Positions 8,801 to 14,953 of a DNA stretch of 18,811 nt are shown here, one piece after another. The stretch covers positions 1 to 18,811 of the forward strand of contig LCEZ01000008.1 in NCBI GenBank assembly GCA_000995845.1, given 5' to 3'. Below the pieces are notes generated by a model. It was given only the letters and a program-made list of their open reading frames with translations. It made no database searches and was not told the origin of the DNA. Both the position numbers and the translations under genes were made by a program. The stretch is from Parcubacteria group bacterium GW2011_GWD2_43_10 (GTDB lineage: Bacteria; Patescibacteriota; Patescibacteriia; Veblenbacterales; UBA10138). Each line of letters starts with the position of its first letter. Position 1 is the stretch's first letter.

Positions 8801-9847
8801 TTCCATCAAACGCTTTAAACGGTTATTACGATTAATTACCCGACGATAAAGATCGTTCAAATCCGAAGTGGCAAACCGACCGCCATCCAATTGAACCATT
8901 GGCCGTAAATCAGGCGGTATGACCGGCAATATAGAAATTATCATCCAATCTGGACGCAAACCTACAGCCTGCAGGCTCTTTAATAGTTTTAAGCGTCGTA
9001 CAACCTTACGATGTTTGGCTGGTATTGTTTCTTTAGCTTCAGCTTCCAATGATTTGATTTCCACTTTCAAATCGATTAGTTCCAACAAACCCTTAACCGC
9101 CTCAGCCCCAATAGAAGCTTCAAACACCTGGCCATATTTAAGGGATAAGTCCTGATACTGGCTTTCCGAAATAATCTGCATGGGCTTAAGTTCTTTCAAT
9201 TCTTTGCGGGCAATTTCAAAAGCTTCTTCCAGTTTATTCAAACGTTCCTCAGTTAGAGTAGAAATCGACTTTTCCTCTTGCTGCAATGCCTTACCTTGTA
9301 ATTTCTTAGACAGCTCAGAGCTTTGCCGCTGGCTATCAGCTTCAATCATCTTACGCTTTGATTTGTACTCAGCTGTGACTTGATCTAATAACTGTTTTTT
9401 CTTATCTTCATCAACCCGGGTGATGATAAAACTGGCAAAATAAATTACCTTTTCCAATTCCTGTACCGAAAGACCTAGCACTAAGCCAATTTTTGAGGGC
9501 ACTCCCCGCAAAAACCAAATATGAGAAACCGGGGAAGCTAGGGCAATATGACCAAAACGTTCGCGCCTGACCACTGACCGCGTCACTTCCACACCGCACT
9601 TATCGCAAACTATGCCCCGATAACGGATGCGCTTATACTTGCCGCAATAACATTCCCAATCCTTAGTCGGCCCGAAAATGCGTTCATCAAACAAACCATC
9701 TTTTTCCGGCTTTTGCGTACGATAATTTATCGTCTCCGGTTTGGTAACCTCGCCATATGACCAATCCCTAACTTCCGCCGGTGAAGCTAACTTCAAGCGG
9801 ATGGAGTCAAAGTCATTAGATTGTAGTGATTCTCTTTCTGGAAACAT
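5846..9847 (-). CDS. rpoC: DNA-directed RNA polymerase subunit beta'
   Basis: This 1333-residue beta' subunit forms the catalytic clamp half of RNA polymerase. The N-terminal zinc site has C66, C68, C81 and C84 (ECYCGKYKR, then VCDKCG). The catalytic loop NADFDGDQ at 526-533 carries the three magnesium-binding aspartates. The bridge-helix/trigger-loop region includes [20 protein letters not shown] (about 816-835). The second zinc site uses C854, C926, C933 and C936, and [21 protein letters not shown] follows at about 957-977. The last 45 or so residues form an Ala/Glu-rich tail not seen in most beta' subunits. ATG 9847 lies 12 bases after the rpoB stop with no Shine-Dalgarno, so translation is probably coupled to rpoB. 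A TAG stop and a strong terminator end the unit. Identification is certain. Confidence 0.98.
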   Translation of the reverse strand: [1333 protein letters not shown]

Positions 9848-9859
9848 AAAATCTACTAA

Positions 9860-12800
9860 TTAATCGTTCTCAGCTGCTTTATTCTGAGTTGGCTCGGGTT
9901 TTTGGGTTTCAATAATCCGACCGTCCTTAAGCAATTCAACTTCCAACCCCAAACCCTTCAATTCCCTAATAAGAACATTAAAAGATTCCGGCACATTGAG
10001 TTTTCGGATTGGCTCACCCTTAATAATTGATTCATAAGCCTTAGAGCGGCCAGGCACGTCATCTGATTTAATCGTTAAAATTTCTTGCAAAGTATGAGCC
10101 GCGCCATAAGCTTCCAAAGCCCACACTTCCATTTCACCAAAGCGCTGGCCGCCAAATTGAGCTTTACCCCCGAGTGGCTGTTGCGTTACCAAAGAATATG
10201 GTCCAATAGAGCGCTGGTGAATTTTATCTTCCACTAAGTGATTGAGCTTCAGCATATAAGCCACTCCGACCGTGACCTTCTCGGCAAAAGGCTCGCCGGT
10301 GCGGCCATCATAAAGCGTAACCTTACCGTCTTCAGGCACGCCGGCTTTTATTAGTTCCTGGCGGATTATTTTTTCAGGCACGCCATCAAGAGCTGGTGTG
10401 GCCACATTATAACCCAAGGATTGGGCGGCCATGCCTAAATGCGTTTCTAAAATTTGCCCCAAGTTCATACGAGAAGCCACACCTAATGGATTCAAAAGAA
10501 TATCAACCGGTCGTCCATCAGGTAAAAATGGCATTTCTTCTTGAGGAATAATGCGAGAAATTACGCCTTTGTTGCCGTGACGTCCAGCCATTTTATCGCC
10601 AACCTGAATCTTTCTCAGTTGAGCAATAGAAACCTGAATTGATTTGATCACGCCAGATGGCAAACGGTCACCATTTTCACGTGAAAAAATTTTTATATCC
10701 ACCACCTTACCATGTTCACCATGCTCCAAATACAATGAACTATCGCGCACATCTTTGGCTTTTTCACCAAAGATAGCGCGTAATAATTTTTCCTCAGCCG
10801 ATAATTCAGTTTCACCTTTCGGGGTAATTTTACCAACCAAAATATCACCGGAAGACACTTCAGCACCAATACGGATAACACCAGCTTCATCTAAATCTTT
10901 CAATTTCTCATCACCCACATTCGGAATATCACGGGTAACGACTTCCGGCCCTAATTTGGTATCGCGCACATCAATAGTGTAATCCTCAATATGAATTGAA
11001 GTGTAACGATCGTCATGCACCAAAGTTTCTGAAAGCAATATGGCATCTTCATAGTTACCACCTTCCCAGGCCATATAAGCAACGACTAAATTTTGTCCCA
11101 AAGCCAATTCACCTTTTTCAGTAGCTGCCCCGTCGGCAATTACGTCTCCTTTCTTTACTTGATCACCCTTGTTTACCACTGGCTTATTATTCAAACAAGT
11201 AGAAGCATTGGAACGCATGAACTTTAATAAAGGATAAGCATGCGTTTTATTTTTAGCATCTTTAATCTCAACACGATCAGATTGAACCAGACTAACTTCC
11301 CCATCAACATCCGTTAACACGGTCTGCCCGGAATCTTGGGCGGCTTTACCTTCCACCCCTGTACCAACGCGTGGGGCCTGGGGACGAATACAAGGTACAG
11401 CTTGACGCTGCATATTCGTACCCATAAGGGCGCGCACCGCATCATCATGCTCTAAGAAAGGTATTAATGATGTTGTAATAGAAACAATCTGCTTAGGGCT
11501 TACATCCATGCAGTCAACTTTGTGATTAAAGTCTTTGGTTGGTTCGCCGTGTTCTCTTACCTCTACTCTATCTTCTTTAAAATAACCCGAGGAATCTATT
11601 TCAGTAGTCGCTGCAGTTGTGACCAATTGTTCTTCTTCAAAAGCATCCAACCAAACTATTTCGCTTGTAACTCGCGATTTTATCGGTACAGTGGCCATGT
11701 CGCTGTCTTTTAGTTTCTTGGCTAACTCAGGCGTGATTTTTTCGCCCGCCTGACCAATTAATTCTCCACTCTTATTATTAACATTATCCCGCAATATTTC
11801 ATCAACAGCGATCTGCCCGTCATTAGCTATATCATGCAATACCTTGCGGAATGGTGTTTCAATAAAACCATAACTATTCACCCGAGCATAAGATGCTAAG
11901 TGTCCAACCAAACCAATGTTAGGGCCCTCCGGTGTGGCAATTGGACAAATGCGGGCATAGTGAGTGCGGTGTACATCTCTGACGTCAAAACCAGCCCGCT
12001 CGCGGGATAATCCCCCAGGACCCATGGCAGAAAGCCTACGCTTGTGTTCCAACTCAGCTAATGGATTGGTTTGATCCATGAACTGAGACAACTGAGATGA
12101 CATGAAAAATTCTTTGATGGCGCCGATAATCGGGCGGGCATTAACCAATTGATTAGGAGTGAGGGTGGCAATATCTTGGGTGGACATGCGATCCTTTACA
12201 ATGCGCTCTAAGCGCGCTAAGCCAACCCTGAATTTATTTTGAACCAATTCCCCGACTGCCCGCACGCGCCGATTGCCTAAGTGGTCAATATCATCTGGCT
12301 CATCCTGGGTGTTATTAAGGCGGATTATTTCACGCACGATCATGATCAAATCCTCGGGCCGCAAAATTCTGGTTTCCTTGGTGTTAGGAATATTAAAACC
12401 AAAGCGCTGATTAAGCTTATACCGCCCCACCCGGCCAAAATCATAACGAGCAAAATTAAAGAACATGTTATGAATCAACTGTTTGGCATTATCTACCGTC
12501 GCTAAGTCGCCTGGGCGAATGCGCTTATAAACTTCTATTAACCCTTCCGCTTCGTCTTTGGAAACATCCTTATTTAAAGTTGCCTCAATATAATGATTGT
12601 CTGGGTGATTATCAACTTCAGAAAACTTGGCTTTGATAGATTCATTATCAGCAATGCCAAAAGATCGTATCAATGAAGTCACTGCTACTTTTCTTTTGCG
12701 ATCAATTTTAACCCAAATAACATTATTGGCATCAGTTTCAAATTCCAGCCAAGCACCGCGGTTCGGAATTATCTTGGCACCGTAATAACGGCGGCCGCGC

Positions 12801-13258
12801 ATAAGCTCAGAAGTGAAGAAAACACCAGCCGAACGAATCAGCTGGGAAACAACTACGCGTTCAATGCCGTTAATTACAAAAGTTCCTCGCGGCGTCATGA
12901 TGGGAAAATCACCGAGGTAAACTTGCTGCTCTTTAATTTCGCCAGTGCGTTTATTGATTAATTGAGTTTTAACCCGCAAGGCCGATTCAAAAGTAGTATT
13001 CTTAGCCCGAGCGGTCACTTCATCAAACTTCGGATCATCTAATTTGTAATCCAAAAAATATAATTCCAAATCGCGGCCGATAAAATCGCGAATCGGAGAA
13101 ATTTCATCAAACAATTCTTTTAACCCTTCCGCAAAAAACCAGTCATAAGATGACCGCTGAATCTCAATTAAATCCGGCAGTGGGATGGCGTCCTTGAGGG
13201 GCGTGAAAGTACGACGCTCACGGATGACTGCAGGCAAAATAATTTTGGAGTCAGACAT
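9860..13258 (-). CDS. rpoB: DNA-directed RNA polymerase subunit beta
   Basis: This 1132-residue beta subunit pairs with beta' in RNA polymerase. It shows the protrusion motif RGTFVINGIERVVVSQL (124-140). The rifampicin pocket SSQLSQFMDQTNPL through HKRRLS is at about 387-410, followed by GPGGLSRERAGFDVRDVH. The catalytic-face block KMAGRHGNKGVIS is at about 889-901, and the C-terminus (GGKAQFGGQRFGEMEVWALEAYGA) contacts beta'. The residues matching E. coli D516, H526 and S531 are D395, H405 and S410, the rifampicin-sensitive state. The start ATG 13258 is backed by AAGGAG eight bases upstream. The gene is first in rpoB-rpoC. In many bacteria rpoB follows ribosomal-protein genes rplJ and rplL; here it follows a Mur ligase across a 368-base gap, so it must have its own promoter or read-through. 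The subunit lacks the large lineage-specific insertions of E. coli beta. Confidence 0.98.
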   Translation of the reverse strand: MSDSKIILPAVIRERRTFTPLKDAIPLPDLIEIQRSSYDWFFAEGLKELFDEISPIRDFIGRDLELYFLDYKLDDPKFDEVTARAKNTTFESALRVKTQLINKRTGEIKEQQVYLGDFPIMTPRGTFVINGIERVVVSQLIRSAGVFFTSELMRGRRYYGAKIIPNRGAWLEFETDANNVIWVKIDRKRKVAVTSLIRSFGIADNESIKAKFSEVDNHPDNHYIEATLNKDVSKDEAEGLIEVYKRIRPGDLATVDNAKQLIHNMFFNFARYDFGRVGRYKLNQRFGFNIPNTKETRILRPEDLIMIVREIIRLNNTQDEPDDIDHLGNRRVRAVGELVQNKFRVGLARLERIVKDRMSTQDIATLTPNQLVNARPIIGAIKEFFMSSQLSQFMDQTNPLAELEHKRRLSAMGPGGLSRERAGFDVRDVHRTHYARICPIATPEGPNIGLVGHLASYARVNSYGFIETPFRKVLHDIANDGQIAVDEILRDNVNNKSGELIGQAGEKITPELAKKLKDSDMATVPIKSRVTSEIVWLDAFEEEQLVTTAATTEIDSSGYFKEDRVEVREHGEPTKDFNHKVDCMDVSPKQIVSITTSLIPFLEHDDAVRALMGTNMQRQAVPCIRPQAPRVGTGVEGKAAQDSGQTVLTDVDGEVSLVQSDRVEIKDAKNKTHAYPLLKFMRSNASTCLNNKPVVNKGDQVKKGDVIADGAATEKGELALGQNLVVAYMAWEGGNYEDAILLSETLVHDDRYTSIHIEDYTIDVRDTKLGPEVVTRDIPNVGDEKLKDLDEAGVIRIGAEVSSGDILVGKITPKGETELSAEEKLLRAIFGEKAKDVRDSSLYLEHGEHGKVVDIKIFSRENGDRLPSGVIKSIQVSIAQLRKIQVGDKMAGRHGNKGVISRIIPQEEMPFLPDGRPVDILLNPLGVASRMNLGQILETHLGMAAQSLGYNVATPALDGVPEKIIRQELIKAGVPEDGKVTLYDGRTGEPFAEKVTVGVAYMLKLNHLVEDKIHQRSIGPYSLVTQQPLGGKAQFGGQRFGEMEVWALEAYGAAHTLQEILTIKSDDVPGRSKAYESIIKGEPIRKLNVPESFNVLIRELKGLGLEVELLKDGRIIETQKPEPTQNKAAEND

Positions 13259-13266
13259 AAAAATTA

Positions 13267-13272
13267 CTCCTT
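13267..13272 (-). promoter_or_regulatory. Shine-Dalgarno of rpoB
   Basis: AAGGAG ends eight bases before ATG 13258. It is the best ribosome-binding site in the window and fixes the rpoB start. TATATT (13283..13278) lies just upstream but has no convincing -35, so it is more likely leader sequence than a promoter. Confidence 0.8.
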
Positions 13273-13335
13273 CCCTAAATATAATCTCCTGTAATTCAGG
13301 GAACGAGTTTGTAGTGGGATAATCAATTTTTCACC

Positions 13336-13365
13336 AAAAAATAAAGACGCATTAAGCGTGGCGTC
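13336..13365 (-). terminator. Terminator-like hairpin in the rpoB leader (possible attenuator)
   Basis: On the minus strand GACGC (13365..13361) and GCGTC (13350..13346) pair around a 10-base loop, followed directly by TTTATTTTTT. A competing hairpin (ACGC with GCGT, 5-base loop) uses part of the same bases. The stem is only five pairs, so termination would be weak. Its place between the likely promoter and rpoB suggests attenuation, or a leaky end to the upstream unit. Confidence 0.5.
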
Positions 13366-13446
13366 AGTATTTGCTTTTAAGGACAAAGCTGGTTCACAAA
13401 TACAGGGTACATCCCTGATAGAATTTTGCGAAAAAACGTAAGATTG

Positions 13447-13475
13447 AGTTTACCAACCAGGGCTTTCTCTGTCAA
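13447..13475 (-). promoter_or_regulatory. Probable rpoBC promoter
   Basis: A perfect TTGACA (13475..13470) is followed after exactly 17 bases by TAAACT (13452..13447). A second perfect TTGACA lies nine bases upstream (13484..13479) but has no -10 at the right distance. Predicted initiation is near 13440. Confidence 0.6.
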
Positions 13476-13498
13476 GTTGTCAAGCCTGTGCCTAAGCC

Positions 13499-13533
13499 AA
13501 AATTAGCTATATTACGCATTTATGGCTAATTTT
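13499..13533. repeat. 13-bp AT-rich inverted repeat
   Basis: AAAATTAGCTATA (13499-13511) and TATGGCTAATTTT (13521-13533) pair in 12 of 13 positions, with a 9-base loop. A nearby copy of the TTAGCC arm (13551-13556) could pair in an alternative way. It lies between the Mur ligase stop and the rpoB promoter and may help end the upstream unit, but it lacks a clean T-run on the minus strand. Confidence 0.5.
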
Positions 13534-13571
13534 AGGGATTTTATTTATTATTAGCCAAAATATAGCTCTAG

Positions 13572-13580
13572 TTATCCACA
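13572..13580 (+). promoter_or_regulatory. Perfect DnaA box
   Basis: TTATCCACA matches the strict DnaA-box consensus. I found only one perfect copy in the window, and no cluster, dnaA, dnaN or AT-rich unwinding element that would indicate an origin. It lies about 100 bases upstream of the rpoB promoter. Confidence 0.5.
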
Positions 13581-13626
13581 ACTACTAATTCTAGTATGCC
13601 AGGAATTGTATAAGGCTATCTTAGGA

Positions 13627-14910
13627 CTATAAATTTTTGATTTCTTTACGTACCACTTCTCTGTCATCCCACGGAATTTTTTTATTACCGGCAACCATTA
13701 GCCACTGCTCCGCGCCCTTACCAGTGATAACCACAGTATCCCCTTCTTTAGCCATAGATAAAGCTTTTTGAATTGCTTGGCGTCTGTCCTCTATAATCCA
13801 ATAATTCTCACCTTCTTTTTTGCCAGATTCGCGAACGCCCTCAGCCACTGTCTCCATAATTGAACGTGGATTTTCATCATAGGGGTCCTCATCCGTAATA
13901 ATTACAGAATCGGCATATTGCCCGGCTAATTTTCCTAAAGGCATACGTTTGGCTTTATCTCTACCGCCGCCACATGAACCTAATACTGCAATTAAGCGCC
14001 CCCTTTCTTGTAGGGTTGTATAAAGAGCCGAGAGTGATTCCGGGGTATGAGCATAATCAACCACTACAGCAAAAGGCTTTAGCTGTACAAATTCCAGTCT
14101 GCCTGGCGTGCCAGCAAAAGAAGCCAGGGCAGCGGCTGATCGCTCTAATGGAATGCCAAGCTCCAAAGCCACTGTCATGGCCGCTAAGGCATTATAAGCA
14201 TTAAATTCGCCGCCGACTGGAATGTTAACTTTCAAATTATCTATTTTAAATTCAACCTGAGCAGAACTTGTTTTAATTATTTCCGCTGCTATACAGCGTT
14301 CAATATTATCTTGGCAAACATTTTTAAAAGTATAGCCCCAAACATGTTTACCAGATTGACTAATAAAATATTCAGCCTCCATATCATCCAAGTTAACCAC
14401 CGCCGTACCGCCGTGGCGCGCAATTTGGCGAGCCAGCCTGCCCTTAGCTTCGCGATAGTTAACAAAAGTGCCATGAGCTTCAATATGCTCCGGCGCTAAA
14501 TTAGTAAAAACAGCTGCTACGTAAGGTATGCCAAGATGCCGCCATTGGACTAAGCCCTCAGATGAAGTTTCCACTACAGCATAATGGCAATTAGCTTTGA
14601 TCATTTGCCGCAACAGTCGCTGCATAGTAGCCCGCCCGGGCATGGTCATTTTAATATCATTGATTTTTGTATCCTCACCCACCGCAAAAAAAGCGGTGGA
14701 AATAAGACCGGCTTTATTCCCAGTGTTTTGTAAAATATGCCAAAGCATGGCTGAGGTTGAGGTTTTACCTTTAGTGCCAGTAATACCAATAACTTTCAAG
14801 CGGCTGGCGGGCAAGCCGAAAGAAGCCGCAGTCACTGCGGCTAAGGCATAATGGTAGCCAGACAACACTGGTGCTGGCACCAGGCTGCGAATCTTATGTT
14901 TGATTGACAT
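13627..14910 (-). CDS. Truncated MurE-type Mur ligase
   Basis: This 427-residue Mur ligase joins amino acids to UDP-MurNAc peptides in its family, using ATP in the cytoplasm. The central domain has P-loop GTKGKTS (45-51), ETSSEGL (114-120) and the likely carbamylated lysine K156 in NYREAKGRL. The C-terminal domain has DYAHTPESL (285-293), GSCGGGRDKAKR (311-322), TDEDPYDENPR (339-349) and GKGAEQW (398-404). These C-terminal signatures are closest to MurE. The usual N-terminal UDP-binding domain is missing: the P-loop begins at residue 45 instead of about 110. The diaminopimelate motif DNPR reads EDPY, and GKGHE reads GKGAE, so the amino acid added cannot be predicted. ATG 14910 is preferred to an in-frame TTG at 14931. 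The gene follows the O-antigen ligase by 43 bases, and a hairpin covers its ribosome-binding site. It may be MurE or a CPR-specific paralogue. Confidence 0.85.
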   Translation of the reverse strand: MSIKHKIRSLVPAPVLSGYHYALAAVTAASFGLPASRLKVIGITGTKGKTSTSAMLWHILQNTGNKAGLISTAFFAVGEDTKINDIKMTMPGRATMQRLLRQMIKANCHYAVVETSSEGLVQWRHLGIPYVAAVFTNLAPEHIEAHGTFVNYREAKGRLARQIARHGGTAVVNLDDMEAEYFISQSGKHVWGYTFKNVCQDNIERCIAAEIIKTSSAQVEFKIDNLKVNIPVGGEFNAYNALAAMTVALELGIPLERSAAALASFAGTPGRLEFVQLKPFAVVVDYAHTPESLSALYTTLQERGRLIAVLGSCGGGRDKAKRMPLGKLAGQYADSVIITDEDPYDENPRSIMETVAEGVRESGKKEGENYWIIEDRRQAIQKALSMAKEGDTVVITGKGAEQWLMVAGNKKIPWDDREVVRKEIKNL

Positions 14911-14917
14911 AGTACAA

Positions 14918-14943
14918 CCGCCCCCGCGCAAATACGGGAGCGG
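14918..14943 (-). promoter_or_regulatory. Hairpin covering the ribosome-binding site of the Mur ligase
   Basis: In the RNA, CCGCUCCCG pairs with CGGGGGCGG through nine pairs (one G-U) around an 8-base loop. The 3' arm holds the only G-rich stretch before ATG 14910, at a workable distance for a ribosome-binding site. No T-run follows, so it is not a standard terminator. It would reduce initiation unless opened by ribosomes or another factor. Confidence 0.5.
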
Positions 14944-14953
14944 AAAGTTTAGC

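Larger units (their letters stand above)
13259..13626 (-). other. 368-base intergenic region and leader between the Mur ligase and rpoB
   Basis: No protein-coding gene is evident here. Reading toward rpoB the region holds a perfect DnaA box, an AT-rich inverted repeat, two TTGACA boxes nine bases apart, a promoter, a small CAGGG/CCCTG hairpin, a terminator-like hairpin and the rpoB Shine-Dalgarno. If the promoter at 13475..13447 is used, the rpoB leader is about 180 bases long, which leaves room for regulation in the leader. No known riboswitch or ribosomal-protein leader was recognised. Confidence 0.7.

Noticed and set aside
13499..13580. Origin of replication
   Set aside because: There is only one perfect DnaA box, with no dnaA or dnaN nearby and no box cluster.
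14928..14941. Shared 12-mer GCTCCCGTATTT with the tRNA locus (17734..17723) as a repeat family
   Set aside because: Several 12-base matches are expected by chance in a window of this size, and the flanking sequences differ.
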